A stretch of 32,360 nucleotides of DNA, from NCBI GenBank assembly GCA_022711315.1, contig JAKLFG010000027.1, forward strand, positions 1-32,360, in the 5' to 3' direction. This stretch comes from a bacterium (GTDB taxonomy: Bacteria > UBP6 > UBA1177 > JAKLFG01). Every line of letters begins with the position of its first letter. Positions within the stretch are counted from its first letter, which is position 1. The position numbers and the translations under genes are program-made. A model generated the notes under the pieces. It ran no database searches. It saw only the letters and a program-made list of their open reading frames with translations, and was not told where the DNA came from. Positions 1 to 8,691 of this stretch are shown here, one piece after another.

Positions 1-1
1 C

Positions 2-2596
2 ATCGCGTTCAACCAGATGGAAAAGCAGATCATCATCTCGGCCGACAAACAGCGGCTTGCCGCCCTCAACCTCTCGGTGGCCGACATCACCGCCACGATC
101 CGCGCCGAGAACCTGTCGCTTCCCGCCGGCAACATGGAGATCGGCGATTTCGACTATACCATACGGGTTCCCGGCGAGTACGAGACTATCGACGAGGTCA
201 ACGAGACGATCGTCGCGAGCACCCCGGCGGGACTCATCCGGATAAAGGATGTGGCGCGCGTTTTCTGGGGGAGCGAGGACAGCCGGCAGTTCGCCCTCAA
301 GGACGGCGAATACATGGCCTTCATGATGGTCCAGAAGCAGTCGGGCGCCAACACCGTCGCGATCGCCGACGCGATCAAGGATAAACTGGTCGAGATCCGG
401 CCGCGGCTCCCGGAGGGTTTCGAGGTGGAGGTGCTGCTGGACACTTCCGAATTCATCGTCAACATGGTAGGCAACCTCTCCGATGCGGTCTTGACGGCGG
501 GCTTTTTCGTCATTCTGGTCGTGGTCTTCTTCCTGCGGCGCTTTCGGTCGAGTTTCATCGTGCTGCTTTCGATCCCGGCCTCTCTGATCATCGCCTTCGC
601 CTTCCTGTACGGTTTCGGCTATACGCTCAACATGGTCTCGCTGATGTCGCTGTCGCTCGCCATCGGCATGGTCGTCGACAACTCGATCGTCGTGCTCGAC
701 AACATCACGCGGCACCTCGAGGAGGGAAAGAGCAAGGTCAATGCCGCCATCGAAGGGACCGCGGAGGTCGGCGGGGCGATACTCGCCTCGACGCTGACCA
801 CCATCGTCATCTTCGCGCCGCTCTTCTTCATATCTGGTCTGGTCGGGATACTTTTCGGTCAACTTGCGGGGGTGATCATCCTGACCCTTTCGGCATCCCT
901 GCTCGCGGCGATGCTGCTGACCCCGATGGTGAGCGCCCGCGTACTCACCCTCGAAAAGGACAAGCGCCGGGACAACTGGTTCTTCCGGCTCGGCGAACGG
1001 TTCCTCGCCTTCGTTGAGGGGGGCTACACCAAGATCATCGTCTTTACGCTCGCGCACAAGAAAAAGACGCTGCTGTCGGCGGCGCTGATCTTCGTGCTTT
1101 CGCTTTTCCTCATACCGATCATCGGGGTCGATTTCCTGCCCGAAGGCGATGAGGCGATGATACAGGTCGAGTACGAACTCCCGCTCGGCACGAAGGTGGA
1201 AAAAACGATAGCCACCGGCCAGCACATAGAACGGATCGTCCGGGAGGAGATCCCGGCGGAATATCTCCTGCGGACCTTCCTGCGGGGCGGTCCCGATGAT
1301 TCGGGGTTCGCCCAGAAGATACAGGATACCAACAGCGGGACGGCCGGAGCGCGTCTGGTGCCGCAGGATGAACGCGACCATAATGTGAAATACTATGTGA
1401 ACAAGATACGCAAACGGGTCATCACGGAGGTACCCGGTATCGAACAGATGGACATCAAGACCTCCTCCGGCGGGCTGACCGGCAGCAACGAGAAGCCGGT
1501 CACGCTCAAGTTCGCCAACCGCGATTTCAAGAAGGCGAGCGCGGCGGCGATGAGTTTCCAGAACGAACTGAAGAAGATCGAAGGACTCAGCGACATATCG
1601 AACGACGCCGATTCACTCAAGCCGGAGATCGAGGTGAAGATCGATCGCATCCGCGCCAGTCAGGTGGGGCTCAAGACCGCGATGGTCGCCGCGGCGATCA
1701 GAAGCGCCTTTTACGGCGACACCGCTTCGGTCTACCGCAAAGACGGAGATGAGTTCGAGATCATGGTCAAGTACAAGAAATCCGATCGTGAGAACATCGA
1801 ACAACTCAAGGAACTCGAGATCAAGACCATGTACGGTACGGTGGTCAAACTCAAGGATGTCGCCGCAGTGAAGGAAGGGCTGACCTCACTGGTGGTGAAC
1901 CGACAGAACCGCGAACGGATCGTTACCGTCGGCGCGCGACTTACCGACAACACCGCCATCGGGAAGGTGGGCGTGGAGGTCAAAAAAGCGCTGGAGCGGG
2001 CCCAGATACCCTCCGATGTCGAGGTGATCTACGGCGGCAGCCTGAAAGACCAGCAGGAGACCACCGGCGACCTGCTGAAACTTCTTCTCTTGGGCATCAT
2101 ACTCGTCTATCTGGTCATGGCGGCGCAGTTCGAGTCGTTCGTCGATCCCTTCGTCATCCTTTTCTCTATACCTTTTGCGATCACCGGTGTCATCGGCGGT
2201 CTTCTGCTTACGGGGCACACGCTGTCGGTGCCCGCCTTCCTCGGGATGATCATACTGGTCGGCGTCGTGGTCAACAACGCGATCGTGCTGATCGACTATA
2301 CCAATATACAGAAGGCGAAATTCAAATTCTCGATGGACGAGGCGCTCGTCTACTCGGGATCGCGACGCCTCCGGCCGATACTCATGACCGCCACGACCAC
2401 CATCTTCGGTATGATACCGCTCACCCTCATGCGAGGGGATGCGCACGAGGTGTTCAACCCGATGGGGGTTGCGGTCGTTTTCGGGCTCACCTTCTCGACC
2501 GTCATCACCCTGATCATCATCCCCTGCGCCTATTCGGCGGTCGACGGATTCCTGAGAAAGCATAACTGGAGAAAAGATACTACCGAGACGCTATAA
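2..2596 (+). CDS. RND efflux permease, HAE1/AcrB type (5' end outside window)
   Basis: Inner-membrane proton-driven exporter of the RND superfamily, working with the adaptor encoded next. The frame is open to the window edge, with five codons before the first ATG at position 17, so about 864 residues of an expected 1020-1050 are present and the N-terminal TM1 and part of the porter domain are missing. Visible features are the TM2-TM6 block with GMVVDNSIVVLDN (TM4), a large second periplasmic loop, and the C-terminal TM7-TM12 block with GVVVNNAIVLIDYTN (TM10). Compared with the AcrB proton relay D407-D408-K940, this protein has D-N in TM4 (codons 677-682) and N instead of K in TM10 (codon 2273). 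Its stop overlaps a possible ATG of the adaptor gene. The substrate cannot be told from sequence. Family assignment is very secure. Confidence 0.96.
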   Translation: MAFNQMEKQIIISADKQRLAALNLSVADITATIRAENLSLPAGNMEIGDFDYTIRVPGEYETIDEVNETIVASTPAGLIRIKDVARVFWGSEDSRQFALKDGEYMAFMMVQKQSGANTVAIADAIKDKLVEIRPRLPEGFEVEVLLDTSEFIVNMVGNLSDAVLTAGFFVILVVVFFLRRFRSSFIVLLSIPASLIIAFAFLYGFGYTLNMVSLMSLSLAIGMVVDNSIVVLDNITRHLEEGKSKVNAAIEGTAEVGGAILASTLTTIVIFAPLFFISGLVGILFGQLAGVIILTLSASLLAAMLLTPMVSARVLTLEKDKRRDNWFFRLGERFLAFVEGGYTKIIVFTLAHKKKTLLSAALIFVLSLFLIPIIGVDFLPEGDEAMIQVEYELPLGTKVEKTIATGQHIERIVREEIPAEYLLRTFLRGGPDDSGFAQKIQDTNSGTAGARLVPQDERDHNVKYYVNKIRKRVITEVPGIEQMDIKTSSGGLTGSNEKPVTLKFANRDFKKASAAAMSFQNELKKIEGLSDISNDADSLKPEIEVKIDRIRASQVGLKTAMVAAAIRSAFYGDTASVYRKDGDEFEIMVKYKKSDRENIEQLKELEIKTMYGTVVKLKDVAAVKEGLTSLVVNRQNRERIVTVGARLTDNTAIGKVGVEVKKALERAQIPSDVEVIYGGSLKDQQETTGDLLKLLLLGIILVYLVMAAQFESFVDPFVILFSIPFAITGVIGGLLLTGHTLSVPAFLGMIILVGVVVNNAIVLIDYTNIQKAKFKFSMDEALVYSGSRRLRPILMTATTTIFGMIPLTLMRGDAHEVFNPMGVAVVFGLTFSTVITLIIIPCAYSAVDGFLRKHNWRKDTTETL

Positions 2597-2610
2597 TGCG
2601 GAGGCTCATC

Positions 2611-3705
2611 ATGGTGCAACGGATACTCATTACGACACTCATAACGGCAGTGATGCTGCTCATCGCCGCCTGCGGCAGCGGCAACGCCGGTGAACAGCCG
2701 GCGGCGGCGGTACAGCCGCGCAGGGAGGTGACCAAGGAGGTGCGGCTGGTAGAGCCGCTCCGGAAAAAGGGGGCGGTGACCATCCGCGAGTCGGTGACGC
2801 TCGCTCCCGAGGAGAAGGGTGCGGTCGCCTCCGAGGTGGGCGGCACGGTGCTCAAATTCCATGTCGAGGAGAATCAGCGGGTGAAGAAAGGGCAGATCGT
2901 CGCGACGCTCGACGCCACCGACTACATACTCGGCCTCGAACAGGCGCGGGCGGGGGTGGCGGCGCTCGAAGCGCAACATGCCGGACTCGGCAACGACTAC
3001 CAGCGGCTCAAGGGACTCTATGAGAAGGGAGCCGCCTCCAAACAGCAACTCGACGGCATCGAGACGCAGTACAACGCGCTGGAGAAACAGATAGAGGCGA
3101 ACCGCAAGGCGGTCGCGATGATGGAGAAGAATGTCGCAAAAACGCAGGTCCGCGCGCCGTTCGACGGGGTGATCACCCGCAAGGCGCTCGCGGTCGGCGG
3201 CAAAACGGTGGTGATGATGCCCAACAGCGCCGATGTGGCCTATATCGAGAAACTCGACCGGCTCAAGGTGAACATGCAGGTGAGCGAGATCTACTTCGGC
3301 GAGATCGGTCCCGGCGATCCGGTGTCGTTCTCCATCCCGGCGCTCGGGCGGAGCGTCGAGGCGAAGATCCATTCGAAGGGAAGCACGCTTAACGACATGA
3401 AGAAATTCAGCATCATCGTCTACATCGAGAATAAGGATATGTCGATCCCGTCGGGCATCTCGGCGATCGCGACCATCAGGACCAGAGAGCGGGAGCGGAT
3501 CATCGTCCCGCCGACCGCGGTCAGGACCACCGGCGACCGTAACGGCTCGGTCTACACCATCGACAACGGCGTGGTCGCGGCACGCAGCGTCATCACCGGC
3601 TTCCCCTTCGAAGAGGGACTGGAGGTAAGCGGCGACATCCCGGCGCGGATCGTGAGCGACGCATCGCTGGTCAAGGCGGGCGAAGCGGTCTCGGCAAAAC
3701 AGTAG
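2611..3705 (+). CDS. RND periplasmic adaptor (membrane fusion protein), lipoprotein
   Basis: Adaptor of the HlyD/AcrA family that bridges the RND permease to an outer-membrane channel. From the chosen start the protein has 364 residues: a signal peptide ending in the lipobox LIAAC (lipidated Cys21), a split lipoyl/barrel-sandwich domain (about 65-100 and 185-215, with the VRAPFDGVITRKA half-motif), an alpha-helical hairpin between them (about 105-185), then beta-barrel and membrane-proximal domains. An ATG at 2596 overlaps the upstream stop, but GGAGG at 2600-2604 lies inside that extension and sits six bases before the ATG at 2611, which is preferred. The gene lies between two permease genes, so it probably serves both. 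No TolC-type channel gene is in the window. Confidence 0.93.
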   Translation: MVQRILITTLITAVMLLIAACGSGNAGEQPAAAVQPRREVTKEVRLVEPLRKKGAVTIRESVTLAPEEKGAVASEVGGTVLKFHVEENQRVKKGQIVATLDATDYILGLEQARAGVAALEAQHAGLGNDYQRLKGLYEKGAASKQQLDGIETQYNALEKQIEANRKAVAMMEKNVAKTQVRAPFDGVITRKALAVGGKTVVMMPNSADVAYIEKLDRLKVNMQVSEIYFGEIGPGDPVSFSIPALGRSVEAKIHSKGSTLNDMKKFSIIVYIENKDMSIPSGISAIATIRTRERERIIVPPTAVRTTGDRNGSVYTIDNGVVAARSVITGFPFEEGLEVSGDIPARIVSDASLVKAGEAVSAKQ

Positions 3706-3716
3706 GGGGGCGCGTC

Positions 3717-6700
3717 ATGTTCCTCGCGAACCTTTCGATACGCAACCCGGTCTTCATCGCGGTCATCACCGCCGCCATCATTGTCTTCGGACTCATGGCC
3801 TATCAGTCGCTCGGCGTGGGTCTTTTCCCCAACGCCGATCTGCCGATAGTCACCGCGGTCGCGGTCTATCCGGGGGCCGACCCCGAAACGATAGAGAAGG
3901 ATGTCGTCGAGAAGATGGAGAACGCCGTCTCTTCGATATCGGGCATCAAACACATTCAGGGCTATGCGCTCAACTCGGTCGGCCAACTCGTGGTCACCTT
4001 TGACGACAGCATCGATATCCGCGTCGCGTCGCAGGATGTCCGCGACAAACTCGCCACCATTCAATCGACCTTTCCGGAGGATGTCGAAACGCCGATCGTC
4101 GAGAAGGTCGACTTTCAGGCGCTCCCGGTGCTGTCGCTGGTGGTCAACGGACCGGCGGGCGAAAAACCGAGCGAAGTGACCCGCATCACCGAAAAACAGG
4201 TCAAAAATCAGATACAGACGCTCTACGGCGTCGGTTCGGTCAATATGTACGGCGGCCGGAAGCGCGAGATCAAGGTCCTGCTCGACCCGCTCAAGATCGA
4301 AGGGGTGAACATCCCCGCCTTCAGTTTCATCCAGATGCTCAAGGGAACCTTCCTTGAAGTGCCGGCGGGCGGCGTCAAACTGCTGGGCGACACCGAGGAG
4401 ATCACCGTCAAGACCACCTCGGAACGCAGCGACATAGAACAGATACGCGATACGCCGCTCTTTGCGATGGGCGCCTCCAAGATACTGGTCCGCGACATCG
4501 CGAAGGTCGAGGACGGCCTGCAGGAGGAGACCTCCGCGTCGTTGCGCGACCTCAATCCGACCATCGCGCTCCAGATACAGAAACAGGGGGGCGTCAATGT
4601 CGTCAGGATGGCCGACGATATCAAGAAGGAGATCGTGAAGATACGGGCCAACCTCCCCGCGGGCTACACCATAGATATCGTCTCCGACAACACCCCCTTC
4701 GTCAAGATGTCGGTCGATTCGGCGGTCGAGGATATCGTCATCGGCGCCTTCCTCGCCATCATGATAGTGTTCCTGTTCCTCCGCAACGGCCGCGCCTCGT
4801 TCATTGTCGGGATAGCGTTGCCGGTATCGGTCATCGGCACTTTTCTGGCCATCAGCGCGCTCGACTATTCGCTCAACATGGTCACGACCATGGCGTTGTC
4901 GCTCGCCATAGGGCTTCTGGTCGACGACGCGATAGTCGTCATCGAGAACATCTTCCGCCACATGGAGATGGGAAAGGGCCGCATGCAGGCGGCGCTCGAC
5001 GCCACCCAAGAGATAGGTTTCGCGGTCCTCGCCATTACGCTCACCATCGTCGCCGTTTTCGGCCCCATCGTCTACATGACCGGCATGGTCGGCAAGATCA
5101 TGCGGCAGTTCGGCGCCACCATCGCGATATCGGTCATGATATCGCTGATGGTCTCCTTCACCGTCACGCCGCTCCTGTCGTCGCTCATGCTCAAGGAGGA
5201 ATCGAAGAGGTTCTTCCTCTACCGCGGGATGGAGGCGCTACTGGTGTGGCTCGAGAACGGCTACTCGAAGATAATAGCGCTGGTCCTGCGCAACCGTCTG
5301 ACCAAGGTGACGGTCTTTATTACCGGCGTACTGCTGTTCGCCGGCGGTCTTATGCTCGCCACGGTGCTCAAGACCAACTTCATGGACAAGATGGATCAGG
5401 GCGACTTCGACATCAACATCGAACTCGCGGGCGAGGCCTCGATAGACCGTTCCAAGGAGGTCGCCGAAGATGCGGTGCGGGTCGTCACGCAAAAGCCGTG
5501 GGTCGATTTCACCTTCACCACCATCGGCGGCGGTCAGCGCAACGAGAAGAACAAGATCGTCCTGCGGGTCAAGATGGTCGACCTGCACGAACGCTCCATT
5601 ACCCAGATCGAGGCGATGGATGAGATGCGCGTCGAATTGGCCTATCTCCGGGAAAAGTACGGCGCCGTTTTCGGCGTTGCCGAGAAGAACGAATTCGGCG
5701 GCGGCGGCATGATGCCGATCATGTTCAACATCATCGGCCCCGATTACGAGGAGATACGGCGCGACGCGGCGGGGCTCATTTCGTTCATGGAACACGACGG
5801 CGGCTATACCGACATCAACAGCTCCGACAAAGGACAGAAGAAGGAACTGCGCATCAAGCTCGACCACGAGAAGGCGGCCGAACTCGGGGTCAGCCCGTTC
5901 GAGACCTCCATGGCGCTGCGCTATCTCTTCTCGGGCGAGAAGATCGCCAACTTCAAAGATGGCGGCGACATGTACGACATCAGGGTCTATCTCGACCCGG
6001 ACTACAAGTCGATCGACTACATCCGCAATCTGCCGCTCAAGGGTGCCGACGGCAGGATCGTCCGAGTCGCCGATGTGGCCGAGGTGACCTACGGCGCCTC
6101 CGAGGTCATCATCACGCGGCTCGAGCGGAACCGGCTCATCACGGTCACGGCCGACTACGCCTCATCGACCTCGCTGGGCGTGCAGGTCGAGAAGGCGAAG
6201 GCTTACGCCACGGCGAACTTTTCGCCCAAGAACCGGCTGACGATGGGCGGCGAGGCCGAGATGATGGAGGATACTTTCGCGTCGCTCTTCCGGACGATGT
6301 TCATATCGATATTCCTCATCTACATCATACTCGCTTCGCAGTTCAACTCCTTCATCCACCCGCTCACCATCATGTCGGCGATCCCCTTTGCCATCACCGG
6401 CGCCTTCTTCAGTCTCTGGGTGACCGGGATGTCGCTGTCGATGATGAGTTTCATCGGCGTCATCATGCTGATGGGGCTGGTGACGAAGAACTCGATCCTG
6501 CTGGTCGATTTCTCCATCGAGCGGATGCGGCACGGCTTGACGGCGGCACAGGCGCTCGCCGAGGCGGGGCGGATACGGCTGCGGCCCATCCTCATGACGA
6601 CGCTCGCCATCATCTTCGGCATGATACCGGTCGCCATCGCCACCGGCGAAGGGGCCGAGATAAAACATCCGATGGCGTGGTCGGTCATGGGAGGCGTCAT

Positions 6701-6800
6701 CTTCTCGACGATCGTCACCCTGTTCATCGTCCCGGTGATATTCAGCTTCTTCGATATGTTCACCCGCCACGGGAAGAAGGATCGGCCGACTACGGAGTGA
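3717..6800 (+). CDS. RND efflux permease, HAE1/AcrB type (complete)
   Basis: Full-length RND exporter of 1027 residues, the usual family size, starting MFLANLSIRNPVFIAV, which is the typical N-terminal amphipathic helix and TM1. TM4 carries GLLVDDAIVVIEN with both relay aspartates (codons 4923 and 4926), and TM10 carries GLVTKNSILLVDF with the relay lysine (codon 6486), so the AcrB-type proton pathway is intact, unlike the first permease of the operon. A G-rich ribosome binding site lies 11 bases after the adaptor stop. The 3' end overlaps the convergent histidine kinase gene by 11 bases. Two dissimilar permeases around one adaptor recall MdtABC-like hetero-oligomeric pumps, but order and sequence differ, so a mixed trimer is only a possibility. 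Confidence 0.96.
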   Translation: MFLANLSIRNPVFIAVITAAIIVFGLMAYQSLGVGLFPNADLPIVTAVAVYPGADPETIEKDVVEKMENAVSSISGIKHIQGYALNSVGQLVVTFDDSIDIRVASQDVRDKLATIQSTFPEDVETPIVEKVDFQALPVLSLVVNGPAGEKPSEVTRITEKQVKNQIQTLYGVGSVNMYGGRKREIKVLLDPLKIEGVNIPAFSFIQMLKGTFLEVPAGGVKLLGDTEEITVKTTSERSDIEQIRDTPLFAMGASKILVRDIAKVEDGLQEETSASLRDLNPTIALQIQKQGGVNVVRMADDIKKEIVKIRANLPAGYTIDIVSDNTPFVKMSVDSAVEDIVIGAFLAIMIVFLFLRNGRASFIVGIALPVSVIGTFLAISALDYSLNMVTTMALSLAIGLLVDDAIVVIENIFRHMEMGKGRMQAALDATQEIGFAVLAITLTIVAVFGPIVYMTGMVGKIMRQFGATIAISVMISLMVSFTVTPLLSSLMLKEESKRFFLYRGMEALLVWLENGYSKIIALVLRNRLTKVTVFITGVLLFAGGLMLATVLKTNFMDKMDQGDFDINIELAGEASIDRSKEVAEDAVRVVTQKPWVDFTFTTIGGGQRNEKNKIVLRVKMVDLHERSITQIEAMDEMRVELAYLREKYGAVFGVAEKNEFGGGGMMPIMFNIIGPDYEEIRRDAAGLISFMEHDGGYTDINSSDKGQKKELRIKLDHEKAAELGVSPFETSMALRYLFSGEKIANFKDGGDMYDIRVYLDPDYKSIDYIRNLPLKGADGRIVRVADVAEVTYGASEVIITRLERNRLITVTADYASSTSLGVQVEKAKAYATANFSPKNRLTMGGEAEMMEDTFASLFRTMFISIFLIYIILASQFNSFIHPLTIMSAIPFAITGAFFSLWVTGMSLSMMSFIGVIMLMGLVTKNSILLVDFSIERMRHGLTAAQALAEAGRIRLRPILMTTLAIIFGMIPVAIATGEGAEIKHPMAWSVMGGVIFSTIVTLFIVPVIFSFFDMFTRHGKKDRPTTE

Positions 6801-8298
6801 CGACCGGCAGGTAGAAGGTGAACCGGCTTCCTTTGCCCGGTTCCGATGCCACCGCAAAAGCGCCGCCGTGTTGTTTGACTATCGAATACGAGGTCGCCAG
6901 TCCCAGACCGTGACCCTGTTCCTTGGTGGTGAAGAACGGATCGAATATCCGCGTCAGAATTTCCTGCGGGATACCGATCCCGGAGTCGATGACCGATACG
7001 GCGATATAGGGCCCTTCCGACAGCGCTGTGTGTTCCTCGCGGCCCACCGGGGCGATCCGCGCCGCGACGGTGATGACGCCGCCCATCGGCATCGCCTGCT
7101 GTGCGTTGCGCACCAGATTGTCCAGCACCTGCGCCATTTGGCCGGTATCGTAAGCGCAGGGCGGCAGGTCGCGCGGCAGGTCGAAACGGCAGGAGACGGT
7201 CGAACCGCTGAGGGCAAAGCGAGTCGTTTCCTCGATGAAGGGGCTCAGCGATCCGACCTTTTTGACCGGCGCGCCTCCTTTGGAGAAGGTGAGCAGTTGG
7301 CGGGTCAGGCCACGCGCCCGGTCAATGGAATCCATCGCTTTGGACAGATACCGCGAGGTCTCTTCGGCCGTCGGCGCGATACGGGCGAGGTCGATGTAGC
7401 CGAACAGACCGGCGAGCAGATTGTTGAAATCGTGCGCGATGCCGCCGGCCAGCACGCCGAGCGATTCGAGTTTCTGCGACTGGAGGGCGTGTTCCATCCA
7501 TTTCCGCTGTTCGGTGACATCGCGGTTCACCGCGCCGAATTTCCATCCCTTCGCAGTCTTGATGGGGAAGATCGTCTGTTCGAACCATACGGTGTTGCCG
7601 TCGGGAAGGATGCTTTTGAATTCCCGCGCGCCGCGGAACGGCGGCTCGCCGGTCGCCAGTGCCCGCTCGACCGCCTGCTTGAGTTGGGTATGACGCTCCG
7701 GGGTCCGTTTCTCGGGAGGCAACATGCGGAACATGATGTCCCACTGAAAAGATCCGATCGCCTCTTTTTCCGGGATCCCCGATATCTTTTCGAGCATGCG
7801 GTTCCAGACGACGATCCGCCCCTCCTCATCGATCAGATTGATCCCCTCGTTGGTCTCCTGTATCAGCAGACGGTACCGTTCCTCGCTCTCGCGCAGGGCC
7901 TCTTCGATCTTTTTTCGATCGGTGATGTCACGGTAGATAGACTGGTAGGTGCCGTCGGGCATCATTTTGGTGCGCATCTCGATGATGACCTCGGTGCCGT
8001 CGGGTCTTCGGATGGTCCGTTCGCTGAGTACCGCTTCTCCTTTTCTCAGGAGATCGAAACGGAACGGTGTTTTTTGGAGGCTCTCCGGCGTGAAGGACAT
8101 TTCGCTGACATGTTTTCCGACCAGATCCTCCCGCGCTACCCCGGTCATGGCGCACATCTGGTCATTGGCTTCGAGGATGATCCCTTCGGGGGAGCCGAGC
8201 AATATGCCGTCAGCCGCTAGGGCGATAAGCCCGCGATAGCGCCCCTCGCTTGCTTCGTGTGCCGGTGTCCCCGTTGTCGTGTCGGCGCGTTCTTTCAT
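6790..8298 (-). CDS. PAS-PAS sensor histidine kinase, HDFNN type, no receiver
   Basis: Soluble two-component sensor kinase of 502 residues. Two PAS domains (about 20-130 and 145-268, each ending in a PAC-like (R/N)RD(I/V)T element) precede the HisKA dimerisation helix with phospho-acceptor His289 in GGIAHDFNNLL, and an HATPase domain with N box (NLVRNAQQAM), G1 (DSGIGIP) and G2 (GHGLGL). No transmembrane segment and no receiver domain are visible, so it should sense an intracellular signal and needs a separate response regulator, which is not adjacent. A longer frame runs to 8448, but GAGGTG lies just before the ATG chosen here and a promoter sits directly upstream. It is clearly paralogous to the hybrid kinase at 15320-17029. 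Confidence 0.93.
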   Translation of the reverse strand: MKERADTTTGTPAHEASEGRYRGLIALAADGILLGSPEGIILEANDQMCAMTGVAREDLVGKHVSEMSFTPESLQKTPFRFDLLRKGEAVLSERTIRRPDGTEVIIEMRTKMMPDGTYQSIYRDITDRKKIEEALRESEERYRLLIQETNEGINLIDEEGRIVVWNRMLEKISGIPEKEAIGSFQWDIMFRMLPPEKRTPERHTQLKQAVERALATGEPPFRGAREFKSILPDGNTVWFEQTIFPIKTAKGWKFGAVNRDVTEQRKWMEHALQSQKLESLGVLAGGIAHDFNNLLAGLFGYIDLARIAPTAEETSRYLSKAMDSIDRARGLTRQLLTFSKGGAPVKKVGSLSPFIEETTRFALSGSTVSCRFDLPRDLPPCAYDTGQMAQVLDNLVRNAQQAMPMGGVITVAARIAPVGREEHTALSEGPYIAVSVIDSGIGIPQEILTRIFDPFFTTKEQGHGLGLATSYSIVKQHGGAFAVASEPGKGSRFTFYLPVVTP

Positions 8299-8325
8299 GC
8301 AACACCTCTTCGTGTGTCCGGGGAT

Positions 8326-8353
8326 AGTATAATGGCTCGGAGCCGACAGGCAA
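8326..8353 (-). promoter_or_regulatory. Sigma-70-type promoter of the PAS kinase gene
   Basis: On the minus strand TTGCCT, a 16-base spacer and a perfect-looking TATACT precede the kinase start by about 28 bases. The -35 element is weak (four of six consensus bases). Its position between the cupin and kinase genes suggests the kinase has its own transcript as well as any read-through from hcp. Confidence 0.5.
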
Positions 8354-8366
8354 AGAAAATCTGATG

Positions 8367-8690
8367 CTAGCCGACCAGTTTGATGACGAGCACGTTGAGC
8401 GGCGCGGTCCCTTCGTTGGTCCAGCCGCGCAGGGTGTCGGCGGGACATTCGACGAGGCTTCCCGCCGCGTGACGCTCCGCCCCGTCGGCGGTGCGGAGCG
8501 TGCCGGTCCCTTCGATGACGAAGAAGAGGACCGGCATCGGCATCGTATGCAGGGCGAGTCCTTTGCCCGGTTCGATGGCGAGATGGACGATCTCGGCCTT
8601 CGGATGGGCTGCGAGCCGTTTCCCGATCATCCCCTCCTGAGAGAAGACGACCGGCGCGCTCTCAAGGGTCGTGCGGGCAAGCGCCGTCAT
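8367..8690 (-). CDS. Small single-domain cupin protein
   Basis: 107 residues forming one cupin barrel. The first cupin motif is G-x5-H-T-M ... E-G-T-G (residues about 43-62), with HxM in place of the usual HxH, and the second is G-S-L-V-E-C-P-A-D ... W-x-N (about 76-92), with no obvious histidine. Metal binding may therefore be altered or absent. The start codon lies one base after the hcp stop codon, so the two genes are almost certainly cotranscribed and translationally coupled. Small cupins of this sort are ligand sensors or minor enzymes; the sequence does not say which. The link to hcp suggests a role in the same nitrosative or redox stress response, which is inference. Confidence 0.82.
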   Translation of the reverse strand: MTALARTTLESAPVVFSQEGMIGKRLAAHPKAEIVHLAIEPGKGLALHTMPMPVLFFVIEGTGTLRTADGAERHAAGSLVECPADTLRGWTNEGTAPLNVLVIKLVG

Positions 8691-8691
8691 C

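Noticed and set aside
3552..5009. A 485-codon open frame on the minus strand across the adaptor and second permease genes
   Set aside because: It crosses the boundary of two well-supported genes and is composed of repetitive Arg/Asp/His-rich sequence.
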